DNA of 64,000 nt, taken from the NCBI GenBank assembly GCA_036852015.1, contig JAANDG010000233.1, positions 124,001 to 188,000 of the forward strand. The letters are read 5' to 3'. Below, piece after piece: positions 13,301 through 26,546 of the stretch (position 1 is its first letter; each line of letters begins with the position of its first letter). The position numbers and the translations under genes are program-made. The stretch comes from Pelodera strongyloides. Its lineage: Eukaryota; Nematoda; Chromadorea; Rhabditida; Rhabditidae. The notes below the pieces were generated by a model. It was not told the DNA's origin, did not search any database, and saw nothing but the letters and a program-made list of their open reading frames with translations.

Positions 13301-16300
13301 AAGAAACAATATTCCACAGCAGTATGGTACGTCCAGCCCTCCAGCTGTGGGTAGCTGGGTAGCTATAATCAATCTAATGACATATCTAATGTTTACAGAT
13401 GAATGATGCTAAAGCGAAATACTGGCCGGTTTTTGAAACGCATCCTGGATAACTGAATTCTTACGTATTTACGCTAATTTGCTCGAATTTAGCTCTTTTT
13501 TATTCTAATTTAGGTTCATTTGCATAAGTTGCATGAGAGTGCTGGTGTACTCGATGTGTTTCAAAAACAGGCCAGTATTTCGCTTTAGCACTGATAAGCG
13601 GAAACGGAGCATACCTCCGCACTCCGCTTATAGTATGCATTGAATACCTAATACATTGTTACCCTATATCGGCACTTAGCTTCACCCACTCAAGTCCAAA
13701 CTCCAAACATTCAAACACTGTTCCCGCAATTCCACAACCTTTTTCTACAAGAAATGTGATCAACGGTTTCGCAATTTTGTTTTTGTTATCAAAAAACGAT
13801 GCGTTATTAATTGTCAACGGGGCGCAAAGCGCTCTAGGAAAACAAAGAAATTTGCTCCCTATTCTCCGCGCTGAAACAACTCGGTGTTGTTTTGCTAGCT
13901 GAGTGGACCGGTGACACGGTTCATTAATTAGCTCGAGCGCACTTTAAGAGGGAGGGAGAGGGAGACAGAGAGGCGGAGAGGGAGGGAGGGAGAGATGTAA
14001 TTGCAAGTACGATACTGTAACTGCTTTAAAGCACAATACAGGGAAAAAGCTCTCTCTTCCTCTGGATTTCCCTCTCACATCACTCTTTTTCTCTCTGCCA
14101 AAGGGTGAAAACCATAAGATCAATTTGTAGTGATTGTGCTTAAAAGCAGTTACAGTATCGTGCTTGTAATTACTTTATTACTTATCTCTTTCTCTCTCTC
14201 TCTCCTCTCCCTCTCTCCCTCCCCCTTCCCTTTATAGAGAGACATAGAGAGAGAAGTGCAAATTAGCAAAATAACCCAAAAACTTTCATTCAAGAGAAAA
14301 ACGTCACATTCATGAAAAAAAAATATATATTCACGCTCTTTATATCTCCTAAATTATGTTTTTTTCCTTATAAAGGGAAAAGTGTCAGAAGATGGACTCT
14401 GTTAATGAACTGCGAATTCGCACCGGAAAAGTAGGGCTGTGCGAATTCGCACAGCAAACTTTCCAAATTCGCACCGGCAACAAATCCGGTGCGAAATCGC
14501 AGACTCCTCCACATTCTGTGCGAATTCGCACCGGAAATCAGTATTTCGGTGCGAACTCGGCCGAAATCCGGTGCGAAAAAGTATTCATCCTACGCCCCGC
14601 CCCCCTCTGACAGCCACATTTGCTAATGTACGTGTCTGTACGCAATACAAAAGTATAATGTGCGACAGGTTCCTGTATTTTTGTGCGTTCACGATTTATT
14701 TTGGGTCCCGCCTACCCAACGCGCGTCATTTTTATATAGTAATTGTTGTTTCTTTACTTTTTTAGTATTACTTTTAGTTAATATACGTGTTTAGTGTTAC
14801 GGTGTTATTCAAGGCGGCTTTCTGCTTGTAAATCTAGTTAGTGGTGTGTTTGTTTCTGGCTAAATTTTACAATAAATGTTCTTTTGTAATCTTAGGCCGT
14901 CAGTTGTTGTCATTTTCAGTGTCGGTCGCCGCGTCGTTTTTGTAGCGTTTATGTTCTCTATTCTATTTATTGTTATTAATTCTTCTACCTATTTTGTATA
15001 TGTTAAAGAGATATTGATTTCATAGCACCGCAATTATCAATTATCATTTAGCATGAACAATCGGAGATTAAGCAGCAGAAATAAACTTACACTTCGGAGG
15101 AGATTATTGGCAAGTAAGCCGGCCTCATTAGAGGATGAAAGTGAAAGCGAAGAAGGTGAGGGTTGAAAATTGGTAAGTTAATAAGCGAGTTTTACTATTA
15201 TGCCTGCCACCGCAGATCTACATTTGAAAATGATACACTACTGCAGATTTTAATTTAGTTTGTATTGGTTCAATGAATTACGTCAGTTGTTTAAGAAATG
15301 ACGCAAGAAGTGAAGGGTTTTGATCGGGCAGGCGTGCACATGCCAAATGCGGATGAATACCATACGCAATTCGATGAATATCAATTTCCAGATGATATTG
15401 ATGAACAACTCAATGTGGTAAGTCTATTTTTGATATCATTTAGTTTCCAACATGTATCCAATTTCCCCCCCCCCCTCTTATCCGTGTCATTTGGCAATAA
15501 GGGGACAAGGAGAACGGATACTGGACACTATGTTCTTTTATTATTATATATCCGTTTATAATCTGTTGGTATGGTTACCTTACTATTTTCAAAGTTATCG
15601 TTGTATGTTAGTTGGACGAATTTACATAGTCTGTATACTAAGCTTATAAAAAATTTATAGTCGCAACAACCGCACACAATTCAAGCCATACAAGGCAACT
15701 GTTCATTTGTGGAGGAACAAGTTTTCGACAGTCCAATAATGGAGGATATGGCGGCCCGTCAGAGAAGAACTTCTAATTTTTTTGCACAAGGTAAAATTGC
15801 GAATTCATTATATTTTAGTCGTTTTGTGGTTCGAATGTGTTGTGAATTGACTGTTTATTGCGGTTTTATTAACTAATTGTGGGTTTATTTGCCTCTGTGA
15901 AGTAATACTGATTTTCGTGTAAAAAGTAATTATTGTAGTGGATACAAAGAAGCCGGTCGGATAAAGAGCTAGAAGAACTATTTGAAATGTCAAGGCTTAT
16001 CTATGGAATAAAAAGTCAACCTTGTTTTTCTGCGAACGATGTGAGAGCCACGCTTAAATTGATAAAATCGGTAAGTCCTAGAGATTCGAATTCTAATTTT
16101 ATACTACGTTTAAATTTAGTTTGGGTGTTTGGGTACGCGATTGTCCGATTGTGGAGACTGGAGACCAAGTAATGAAAAGTCTACATCTACGAAATGCGTT
16201 TTCAGGTTCCAACCCAACTATAAAATATATCATTATTTACTTATTGATTTATTTTTGATGTTTTTAGGAACCATTCAAGGAGACCGTGGTTATTTGCAAG

Positions 16301-17224
16301 ATCTGCGGGCATAGGCTGAGGAATCAAAATGATCTGTGCTCTAATGTAAGTTGTCCAAAAAACAAGTGAGCAGTAGTTCGTTAAATACGAAAATAATGTT
16401 TTTCTTGTTCTCACTCTAAGCTGTACATTGTTCATTAATGTAATTTTCGTTTTATTTGTGTAAATTTTCAATTTATTCTTGCTGTTTTCCAGGAGGCGTC
16501 TAAGGCTTTTAGGCGAGAAGTTTAAGTCACTTATTTTTCCAGACTATGTATAATTTTTTCACTATTTACGCTCAGTCAGCTCAGTGAGAATTCCAACTAA
16601 TTTTTTCCTTCATCCGCTTTATCTTGTGCATAGTTTGTCGTTAGGTGGCATTTGTTTACTAAAGTGAAACTTGTCCACTTACCTTATTACGGTTTAGCGT
16701 ACCCGTTTACCTTTTACGCACTCTTGTTTTTATTGTTTGTTGCCGTTAAACTCTTCCTTATTGTTATGATACTCCGCATGTACTTTTCGTCGTTAAATAA
16801 CTTTAATGACTTTAAAATACAGTACATTTTGTTACTCGATTTTTGACTAAATTACGAGTTTACTAACCCTTGTGCCATAATTTTGTTGTTAAGTTACTCA
16901 TTGTACAATAGTTGATTTGTTGTTCGTTTCCTTTTTTCTAATGAACAATAAAAATTTAAAACCTATTCTTTTTTTATTTCAGTGCGGTAAATTTTGTTTT
17001 GTTTTATATATGTCGCATGGTTTACCGTAGTCTGGAGGGATTTCTTGGATGTCTGCTCTCTCTCAGGTGAGAGAGCATTTTGCGAATTCGCACCGGAAAA
17101 ACTGCGAATTCGCAGAGCCAAAAACCCAAAAAGAATTCTAAGAGAATTCTTTTTGGTTTTTTTCCGGTGCGAATTCGCAGTTTTTCCGGTGCGAATTCGC
17201 AGAACAACATCCTAGGAGGCAGAG

Positions 17225-17263
<39 letters not shown>

Positions 17264-19584
17264 CAGGAGCTAGAGCCGAGAGAGAGAGAAAGAGAAGAGA
17301 GAGTAACCCCTCCCTAACAATCGAAATCCCCCGACGTATCATCTCCTATCAATAAACGGGGATGTATCTCTCAAGATTTCGGTCTACGAATTGGATAAGC
17401 ACAGCCATTTAAAGACAGAAATCGTACATACAAAGGTTTCCATCCGAACTATCACAGGACACAGGACTCAGGATAAAATTGATGAAAAGGAGCAAGAAAT
17501 CGATTTTATTATTAAATTAGTTTTAACAAACTGGAGGAACAGAACGGAAAGACACGATCCCCCCGCTATAGTATTTCAGGTAGTTACTTTGTTTCTGTAT
17601 GAAAATAATGTCTTTATTTATTAAGACAAAAAATTGCATAGAGCAAAGGATTCAGCTATGGCGAGTAATCTATTACATTATGAAACAAGAAGTCAAATTA
17701 GCACAACATACACAGTTTTACTGCGACACATTTCTAATAAATTGTCCCGTTTTGAATGCTACGTAGCATATTTTCACGGTTATTCTGTAGTTTACTTAGT
17801 AGTTTTACAAAAAAAAAGAAGAAGAAGGAAGGAACATAGTGCTAATCTTTTAAATGGGTCCGTCTCCTTTCTGCACAGGGAAATAATGATTTTTTAGTAC
17901 TTCTGATCCTTTAACTACCGTCATGGTAAAAGTAAAAGTCAGTCATCAAAGCAAGACATCTCAACTTATGTTTTCAACTCTTCTAATCAAACCGTCTATG
18001 TGAGACAACGACCAAAAAACTTCTCAAACCCCATAAACAAGTTAATGCGCTCCAAAGTAGCATCAGCCTATCAGCGATTAAGAATCAAACAGCATCAAAA
18101 GAGCAAAACAGCGAATTGGAAAAAAGCACAGACAAACAGGGTCAGACCGTAAAAGCACCGGACAAGACCCGCACCCGGGTTGATGAGTTATTGCCTGATT
18201 GCCTCGCAGTTTTAGAGAGAGATACGCAAGAAAGGCTATCAAAAAATTTCGTCTCTTACAAAACTTTTTTTTTGTTATTGAAATTAGAAACAACTAGAAA
18301 AAATGAGATTTGACACGAGATGTCAACTAATGAAAGGTTTGATAAAAAATAGAGAAATGGGAGCAAGCGGGGATAGCAAATTTCCTACAGTAGTTCAAAT
18401 TAGCATATCATAATCATAGGCATAACTTCAGAATGCAATGAGTTCAACACATAAATTCGAGTGGAACATAAAACAAAACAAAACAATCAATACATCAAAG
18501 TGATAATTGAACAATTAAAAGAAAAATCGATAAATCAAGAGAAAACAATCGATATCTCACCTTAGCAGAGTGTGGATATCTAATGTCCTGTAATTGCTGC
18601 AGTTTCTTCATATAATACTGTACGGTCTGATGTTCTTCAGCTGTTAAACCCATTCTACTTCTTTTAGCATCCCACTCACGGGAGCCCTTTTGTTGACGAC
18701 TGAAAAATATTATTATTTAAATTGTTTTTTATTATCGTTTTTATTATCGTTTTTTATTATCGTTTTTATTATCCTAACCTATCGAAGAATTGAACCGACT
18801 TTCTGAAGGCAAATTCAAAAAAAAATCTGTTGTAAGTAAACGTTCGAAAAGTCTAGCAGTAGTAAAAATAGCTTCCTATTGGAAAACTGGTCTTCTTCAA
18901 CGGTTAGCACCGACAAACCATAATCTGCGAACAACCACGGCTGTCATAAATTTAAGTTGCATAAAACTACAGTAATCCAATTCTCGACTAGCAAAATACA
19001 GTAGTCCAAAAATGTTTTATAATCAAACAAACTACCGTATAACACTTACTTCTCTAATTCCTTGGATTCATAAATGGCAGCATCAATATCCTCCGGATAA
19101 CCCTCTGGTGTACGTAATCGAAACTCATCGTTTGGTCTTACTGAAGGCAGTGGAGTATCTAAAATAATGCCGGTTTGTTCGTTTGTCTGTTCGAGCGTTC
19201 GACAGCCCACGCCTACGGTAGATAGTTGCGTACAGACTACAAAGTTAAGTGTGTAAGAGTGTAAGTCTCGCCTCAGAATCATATGCTAGTCATAGCTCAA
19301 ATGCATTTACAACATGTGCACGTATGTCACAACAGATCGACCAGATAGAACACTTAGGAAAGTGGTTCTCAGTTATTTTCTACTTACACTTTCCTTTAGA
19401 TTCCCAGCCCGGTTCCCATTGATTTCCCAATTTGGTTCAGATATAAAAATAAAATAAGCCCTGAATTACCTTCAATTTCCTCTGGTTCTGGATCAATAAG
19501 TAGATGACCTCGGGCGGAAATCGGCCGAGAAAATGATAGAATAAAGAGAAGAATAATATAAAAGAAAGGCAGTTGGGGAGACAT
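7380..19584 (-). CDS. Secreted astacin metalloprotease with EGF, CUB and TSP1 domains (NAS-type)
   Basis: Eighteen exons, all in phase: 19584-19470, 19158-19050, 18699-18561, 13256-13166, 12910-12832, 12553-12480, 12267-12168, 11866-11770, 11604-11497, 11167-11079, 10876-10688, 10367-10280, 10117-10051, 9847-9762, 8661-8536, 8281-8151, 7872-7747, 7458-7380; 630 aa. Residues 1-25 form a signal peptide. A prodomain ends at a furin-like RRAKR (about 178). The catalytic domain has zinc motif [17 protein letters not shown] (His274, 278, 284; Glu275) and Met-turn SIMHY (329-333). EGF follows at about 381-412, CUB about 423-519, a TSP1 repeat starting [10 protein letters not shown] at about 531, then a Cys-rich tail with CCPGF. 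This architecture matches C. elegans NAS-33 to NAS-38, whose members act on cuticle collagen processing, moulting or hatching; I cannot pick the ortholog. The final TAG could alternatively be part of a donor (GTAGGC). Intron 3 is 5.3 kb and holds a transposable element. Confidence 0.93.
13408..13590. mobile_element. AGCGAAATACYGGCCGG MITE, copy A
   Basis: About 180 bp with 21-bp perfect inverted ends (TGCTAAAGCGAAATACTGGC at the left, its complement at the right). The interior has short AT-rich blocks including CATTTGCATAA. Located in intron 3 of the astacin gene. Confidence 0.9.
13997..14173. mobile_element. MITE-like palindrome (GTAATTGCAAGTACGATACTG ends)
   Basis: About 40-bp inverted arms (GTAATTGCAAGTACGATACT at the left; complement with few mismatches at the right) separated by a pyrimidine-rich centre. 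It is flanked by GA/CT-rich microsatellite-like sequence (13945-13995 and 14180-14260). In intron 3 of the astacin gene. Confidence 0.8.
14410..17202 (+). mobile_element. ~2.8-kb TIR element with GCGAATTCGCACCGG modules and internal exons
   Basis: Both ends begin with the same sequence read inwards: CTGCGAATTCGCACCGGAAA at 14410 and its complement ending at 17202. Each end contains several further copies of the palindrome-like GCGAATTCGCACCGG (14410-14580; 17083-17202). The unit sits wholly in intron 3 of the astacin gene and has a chain of exon-like segments on the opposite strand to the host (see 15053-16553). No target-site duplication is obvious. I infer a DNA transposon or a composite of nested repeats. 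Confidence 0.7.
15053..16553 (+). CDS. Element-borne multi-exon ORF with C2C2 zinc-ribbon-like motif
   Basis: Exon-like segments with good splice sites: 15053-15155, 15296-15417, 15661-15790, then 15939-16070, 16268-16365, 16493-16553. Phases fit within the first three and within the last three, but not between 15790 and 15939, so an exon is missing or a frameshift exists. The first part is acidic and Ser/Arg-rich. The last part has CKICG followed by 12 residues, then CSNVSC, a CxxC...C....C pattern suggesting a zinc ribbon, then a basic stretch and a stop (TAA 16551-16553). I do not recognise the family. Its position between terminal inverted repeats suggests a transposon protein or remnant; no DDE catalytic triad can be pointed to. 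Confidence 0.45.
17205..17310. repeat. (GA)n microsatellite
   Basis: A run of AG dinucleotides (about 17228-17262) followed by interrupted AGAGA tracts, immediately outside the right end of the TIR element. Similar GA tracts lie at 21410-21440, 40279-40300, 40835-40950 and 47640-47720; a CT tract lies at 37689-37712. Confidence 0.9.
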
Positions 19585-19809
19585 TTCCCGTGGGGAGAAA
19601 GAATGGGGGATGATTAGGCAGGGGAAGAAACACTCACAGGCACACCGGGGAAAGAGCTCCCCCGAAAAGGGGAATGGGGAAAAGGTGCGAGAGACACGCC
19701 CCGCCCACTGGTATGAGACTGCAAGACTGCTCGAAGGCGGGAGCGCATGAGGATTATCCGAAGCAGCAAGATATAGAGGAGCTTGAGGAGGAGCAATTTA
19801 CTGTACGGC

Positions 19810-19878
19810 AGGTGTAATGGTTACGGTCAGCGTCACTGCTAACTACTAACGTCGAGGGTTCAATTCCCGAGCGCGCCT
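19810..19878 (+). other. tRNA-like sequence (SINE head or tRNA pseudogene)
   Basis: The 69-nt segment has an A-box-like GTAATGGTTACGGTCAG and a B-box-like GGTTCAATTCC at tRNA spacing. Five or six of the terminal bases can pair (AGG...CCT). T-stem and anticodon stem are poor, so it is not a convincing functional tRNA. Confidence 0.35.
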
Positions 19879-20990
19879 ATGGGTGCACACAGGGCTGGTC
19901 AACATTCCCGCACTAAATATTATTTGTAGAACCTGAACTGAGGCGCACCGTACTAATGCGCGCTACAGGTTCCCGTCCCTGAAGTACATTTCGATTTCGT
20001 GCCTTACTACTTTTGTGGTTGTCAACTGTCAACTATGCTATGCGAGATACCAGTACAACGTTGACAGACCCTTGCATACCAGTATGCAGCAACACTGGGA
20101 ACGATTACCAGCATACAAGAACCAGGCCAACCAGGCACATACACCTATCGGAGAACACATTTTTTTGTATCTTTCAATACTTCCGCACATGTAACATGTA
20201 TGCATATGGCATACCAGTAAAACTAGACCCCGTTCAGTTACACATAGAGAGAGGGAAGTGTAATTGGTTATTGTTATACAGACTACTACAATTGTTAACA
20301 TACAAGGCAACTAACAATTAACAATACACATAACACAACTTACAACCTCGATAACTAACTATGCGTGTGGGTTGGGAACTTACGTATGGTTTTTAAAACT
20401 GCCAAGAGTAAACTTAAAAAAAAAACTACACATTCTGCAATTTGCCCTAAATTCGTGTCTATATGTCTTCTTGGAACCTTGCTCACGTATATCATTAATA
20501 TCGTTTTGGATGTAGTTAAGGTAATAATAAGTATCATATCAGAATCATAGCCCTGTTCACTCCATGCTCCAGTTGTTTTGTCCGAGTTACTAACTATAGT
20601 TGGAGTTGACCACAGTCTCGCTCTATTTCCTGCTACCTTTCTCTCCATACATGTTTTTTTCGCAGTGCGTGAGGGACGAATAGACCTTTTTTGTATCTAC
20701 TGTACTAGAGGGTCACTTTGAGTTCGTGGTGGTTTGAAAACTGAAGGACAGGCTACTTCAAATGGTGAAAGAGAGTTTTCGACCTGTGAAAATATTATTT
20801 TATGCCAAATTTCGATGGTATGGGGCCGGGTATGGTGGTTTCGTGGTTTGGAATTTGTGTTTGATAGTTTAGAAATGTCGGTTTTATCAATAAACCTTTA
20901 TACCCGAAATAGTTGTGAGAGTTATCGCTACCGGCTATTCCTTGAAGTGTCAGTTTCAGAGTGCTCAGAGAGTTGACACACACACTGAAC

Positions 20991-21063
20991 CGGCTGGAAC
21001 CGAGCTGATCGTCTATGTATGGTTTACTTGTCATCAGCCTTAACCGCTACACCACTCCAACCC
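20991..21063 (-). other. tRNA-like sequence (SINE head or tRNA pseudogene)
   Basis: On the - strand, TGGTGTAGCGGTTAAGG resembles a tRNA A box and CGGTTCCAGCC about 45 nt later resembles a B box. Stems are not preserved. It may be a degraded tRNA or the 5' part of a SINE. Confidence 0.35.
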
Positions 21064-22173
21064 TTTATCCGATATTACTTACTCCTAGTGATTGATGTTC
21101 CTTTAATCAGCATTTCATTCCCTTTAATTCCCAGCTCATTGCCAAATCCCCCCCCCCCCCATCAAGCCTAAAATCAGAACCATAAAGCGTCCAATGGTTC
21201 AGTTCAATGTCTGTCGTAATCTTGTTATCAACCCCAATTCTCTCTTTTTCTTTGTTCAACGAGAAAAAAAAAGAGAGATCTTCACGTGTATGATATCTAC
21301 ATCAACCACCAACAATTGATTACCTTTTTCGAAAAAAAGTTAGAACCGCTAAGAGAACAGTGGTAGAAAGATAACATAGACAGGTGTGTAGATTGATCAA
21401 ATTAGGAGAATCGAGAGAGAGAGAGAGAGATAGAGAGCGACATAGAGAGACAGAAAACAAGAAAGAGAAAGCTGCGTGAGACAGGGTGGCATGTAGATGA
21501 AGCACTACTAGTCGCCCGACGAATACATCAAAAGAGCGATTCAGGACAACCTTAGAGAAAGACAAAGAAAGAGATAATAGAAATAATAAAGCGCTGCTTG
21601 AAACCCAGAACAACAGAGACATCACTAGAACCTTACAGTACCAGAGACGCAGACATCAGACGAAACTATCATAAGAGTGAAATGAATGATTATATGATAA
21701 CCTTCGAAAAGGCACTAATAACATCAACTCAACTGTATGACTTCTCTAGTGCTCTCCTCTTTCAACAAGATCTCTAACCAGTCTTTAAAGAACACATCAT
21801 CGTTGAATGGTATATTTATAACAGTGATCAATCACTGATGTGCCTTTTTCTATGATAACGCTCGATTTAGGAAAGAGACAGGCTATTTTTAGACGAATCC
21901 GAACTGTTCTGTGACCGAATCCGAAGAAAACCCAACAAAGGTACAAAATACAAAAGTTGAGCGCAAAAATCACAATTAATAGGGTTCAAAGGGTTTTCTA
22001 AGGACTAAGGGAAGGAAACTACGACAAAAAATCACATTAATTAACAAAACGCTAACGAATTTTACAGGATATAAAGGATCTTTATCTTACAATTTCGTTT
22101 TTCAACAACCACGATTGACGTTTTAAAGTGAATTAAACTTCCTGTCCACCTACTGTGGTTTGCGAATTGTTGC

Positions 22174-22251
22174 TCATAAAGACTCACCTTTTGTTGTTCC
22201 TCTCTACCAGCTTGCTCCCAGCTTCCAGTCAATCCACGTTTCCTTTTACCT
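22174..22251 (-). other. Isolated exon-like segment
   Basis: Bounded by an acceptor (TTCACAG) and a donor (AAG|GTGAGT) and open only in entry phase 1, reading a basic stretch with KRKRGLTGSWEQAG. No neighbouring exon with matching phase was found. It could be a non-coding leader exon or a remnant. Confidence 0.25.
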
Positions 22252-23052
22252 GTGAATAAAGTTTAATAAGAAGCTTCAATTATATAATCATCATGTCATT
22301 ACCCCACCGGGCTCCAGCTATTCTTACCCCTTCACCTACCCCGTGTTTCGCTCATTCCACTCGTACATTGAACATACAAACAAACAGACAAACTCTGCCC
22401 TATTTGAGGGGATCCGGGTGGAAACACACGAACATCATATATATACCGTACGTGTATGCATATCCTAAGGACATGCTGAGTAAACACTAGACCCGGGGGG
22501 ATCTCCCCGTGGTTACAATGTTCAAACACGTCACGGCTGTCATAGCTGCGCGCTGTCATAGCGCCACAGGGATCCCGCGAATGAATGGCCAACACCCCAA
22601 CTTCCAATTACTTAACTAAATCTACATGACTATTAACTGCACCGCCCACCTACCATGTAAACGCACTAAAATACAAGCACCCATAAAATAACCAAAAGAT
22701 GGTCAATCTTCGGCATGCGAATCAACTGTGAGTTGCAATGTACCATCAACAACTACATTCCCACGATAACGACTGTAGTAAATACAAAACCATTAGGCAA
22801 TAGCCAAAGAACCCATCGCATCGCTGAAACAATTTATTGTACAGAAAGTCCCCACACACATAAAAAAAAAGCCTCAACTGAAGCACAAGCGAAAGGCATA
22901 TAGTTTTGGGCAATAAATATCATAAAAACAGTGCAGATAAAGCAAATATGACATGCGGAATTATGCAGGTAAATAAGAATTTAAATACAAAATTGGTTCT
23001 TGAAACAATGTGCGTGTCATTCAAAACATGACCCAGTTTCCCATATTTAAAA

Positions 23053-23212
23053 TTTAAAGTGGTCAGGCGCGTGTTTTGTGAAACACATGCTGGACAACTG
23101 CATCCTGCTCCGAAAGGGCATATAATTGAACTATTGAACACAATTTGCAAACAGTATTAGGGAATGCAGCTGCCCACAATATGTTTCAAAATCAGGTGCC
23201 ATACCGCTTTAG
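23053..23212. mobile_element. MITE-like inverted repeat
   Basis: Left arm TTTAAAGTGGTCAGGCGCGT and right arm ending GGTGCCATACCGCTTTA are imperfect inverted repeats with internal GTGAAACA / TGTTTCAA pairing. Resembles the copy at 6369-6525. Confidence 0.55.
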
Positions 23213-24284
23213 CTTCAAGCTACTTTCGTTGAAGCGTTCATAGAATCACTAATTGACAAATACAAATTGAAGCTCTAAACATTGGGAGCATACGAATTAA
23301 ATGGGCCAATAAATATTATGAAAAAAATCTATAATTTGTCTAATCCCGTGTTGTATCCTTAATCGAAGAAATCCACAATATACAAAAAAGTAGTTCCTAT
23401 ATAACAAGAACACTCACATATCCTCACGTCACAACGTACTGTATCTTATATACGACGATACAATTACAAGTATGTTTGAAACACTCGGAATTGAAAGAAC
23501 AAGTATTGTACATACATTATTGACACACACTTATGCAAATACTACCAATTCAAGTACAGCTACCAGCTCCGAGTATCACAACCTCACTAGCAGACTAAGC
23601 GGATAACTTCTTACTACTTACATATATGTTTTTTCTTCAAAAAAATACACTTTCTAAAAGAAATAGGAATCTAAGCAGGAAAAGTGAAACTAGCCAAATG
23701 CTGAGTGAAAATAATTTTTCAGTGAATAATGTACAGTTAAAACAGTCAGTGATACAGTCACCTTTGTTTAGAACTAAAAGGTCAAGGTCCAAGACTATGT
23801 ATGTGACTAGCAAATGCATAGGACAATAAAATGTACGGAAATAGATGATTAGATGATAGGATGGATGCACAATGTAATAAACGAGTCATTCGTCAGTTCC
23901 TACTAGACATTTGTATAAACAAGAAGATAAGGTAAGGAATAATTGAGCTTACTCAAAATGCATGGCAATTTCATATCCATTATTTAATTACTAACTACTA
24001 ACTAACACGACGTGTGTGGTCCAAAAGCCCACGACACAAGTCAAAAATGTATAAACATATAGTCACCAAACACAGCACCAATAGGAAGAATGCAACTATA
24101 ATACAAGAGAAAGAAGCCACCAAATATTTCTTTAACACCAGAATCCCAATCAATACATATCACTGACCTCATAGTCTTCCGTTTTCAGACACAGTAGGAT
24201 CGGGTCAAACACAATCGAAATTCCATATTTCGCGCCAACCTCGGACTTTCAAAGTTACTACGGTAGACAGGGTGTCGCCTAGGA

Positions 24285-25978
24285 TCAGAAGCAGTCGTCG
24301 AGAGTGGCCTTGGCCTCAGGTCTCCCATGCTGAACGCCCGGCGCCCGTCCTCGAGCAGGAGTAGCTCGGGTAGGAGTACAGCTTCTGAAAACAGTGGCTA
24401 TAAACAACAGCAGACATCAAAAGCATACGAACCCTTCGGGTCGCATATAGACCCTCGTGAACCTCATAACTCAATTTTCACAATATTACAAAGCGTTCAC
24501 TATAAAACCGAACAAATGCAACGTGGCATACATATTAGCAATTAGCAAGTGACCTACAGTACAAAAAAGACATGGGCGAAACGAGACGGGACAGTAACCA
24601 ATCAGCACTAACATCTTATTAGACAAACAAAAAAAACCGGACCTAAGCGCAGAAGCAATACACATCTACTTTAGCAAATGATGAAATGATAGTTCCCCAG
24701 TTCTTTTACAAGTAAGTCAATAACTCTGGACAGTCTGGACAATAGCACAACCTGTTTGCGTTCCAGTCGATCTGGTTCGTAACAAATTAATCAATAACAC
24801 ACATAAACAACAAAGGAACGGACATGGACAAAAAAAAACAATCAATAGCTAAGGTCACACGAATACTCTCTGCTTTCGTGAGTCTGAGACTTGAGACAAA
24901 CTATTTGTCAAAAAATTATGCTTTAGGCCGCGTGGACTATTAACTGTAGTGTGATGTTTCAAGTTATATAAAAATGCACTCTCTCTGCGTTGGTTCATCG
25001 ATGTGCAGGTTTAGGTTCGCGCTTCAGTAAAACATATGCCAGGTGCGTGTACTTGTCCGTTGTATCTGCTCTCTGTTGTTAATTACCTTTACCTGCATGA
25101 AACTTTATTGTTTGCCATTTATTTATTAAATGTATTGTACTTGTACGTGATAAGTTGTCAACTCGCTTCGACAAACTCACATCAGGCATTTAGTGTTTTA
25201 TCGCTATCAATTATCAAAAGAGTAACGAGTAAACTGAATTTATATGCCTCGCGCAGGAGAAGCGGAGGACATTACAAAACGTACAATAACTAACATAATG
25301 CTAAATAAATGGGTAAATACTCACAATTTATTCGTGCGGAAACCAGGCGCCAGTAATCCTGAACGAAGTCCGGCCTTCGGTTGTGGAAGTCGCTGGAAAA
25401 AACGGTTAATCATATATAGGTGAAAACTATTAATACGACTTTGAGTGATTCAAATTTCCCATGGTCGGGCCAGTAAGTACTGACTCAAGGTGAAGGTTTA
25501 GTCAAAAATGTTTTGTTGAATTCACACAACCGAATCAGGCCTCCATTGGGCATAATGTTAGAGGTTGATTCTTAAAAGGAACATCATCATAGATTTCTGT
25601 GGACCCCACTCACTTCGTCACTTAAAGACTCCACTCCAATTAATCGCCTCACTATTACTGTATTGTAAATCAACGTAATCGTAAAGCAATTTAGAAAACA
25701 CAATCATTGTCAGGTAAACGGACAATCGGGAGTCAGGAGCTGATACAAAAAGGAACGGTAAGATGGCCTATGTCCCCATAGAATGGCACTTACCGAAACA
25801 GACTGTGCTCGCGGTTGAACGGCCAACATGTCCGCCGATTTACTCGAGGATATTTGTTGTGCGGTGGGAGCAGCGTTTCCTGAATTTACGAACGTAAGTC
25901 AACATTCTCTATCGATCGACGAGAATTACAATGCATCTGTGCAATATTTACATGTATAGGTAAAGTAGTTCAACTCTA

Positions 25979-26017
<39 letters not shown>

Positions 26018-26507
26018 GCTCACCGCATTCATGACGTCTCTGTGGTACTACGAACTACTATCTTTAATCAATATCCCATGTCTTTTCATCAGCAATCTAA
26101 GTATCTAAGCCACAGTAACATCAACAGACTAGTTCAAATGTACACACGCCCCATCTCATCTGCAGCACTCGTCTCTGCTTACTTTCACTTCACTTGTGAC
26201 TTACTCACTTACTCTTACTACCCTCTTGCTGCCAGCGCCAGCCAAAACTTGAAATTAGAAAAGTAGCATCGAAAATGGATATTAAAAACGCACTCGGCCT
26301 CCTGTGCTGGTCGTCTTGGTGCCAGGAATGTTTCCTCTCCCCCAACATCGCCTCACGACGTAACGCTGAATTAACGGTTATAAGGACAAATTACTCTTTT
26401 AGTCCAAATTAAGGAAAAGTCGATGCTGCGCACTACTGCGTACTTGTAAGTTATGTACCTTAAATGTCACTTAAACACAACGACACATAAACAACATTGA
26501 AAGACTC

Positions 26508-26546
<39 letters not shown>

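Larger units (their letters stand above)
19585..24284. other. Intergenic region with tRNA-like sequences and weak exon-like pieces
   Basis: About 4.7 kb between the start of the astacin gene and the stop of the next - strand gene. It should hold the astacin promoter. I find no complete gene. It contains two tRNA-like sequences (19810-19878 and 20991-21063), a GA tract, an AT-rich MITE-like palindrome (23053-23212) and one isolated exon-like segment on the - strand (22251-22174) with a proper acceptor and donor. Confidence 0.55.

Noticed and set aside
20545..20648. Possible - strand exon beginning MERKVAGNRARLW
   Set aside because: No convincing donor at its end and no phase match with the isolated segment at 22174-22251.
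24173..24245. Exon-like - strand stretch reading VFDPILLCLKTEDYE before a GTCAGT donor
   Set aside because: It follows the stop codon of the last phase-consistent exon of the 569-aa gene, and no partner exon in matching phase was found downstream.
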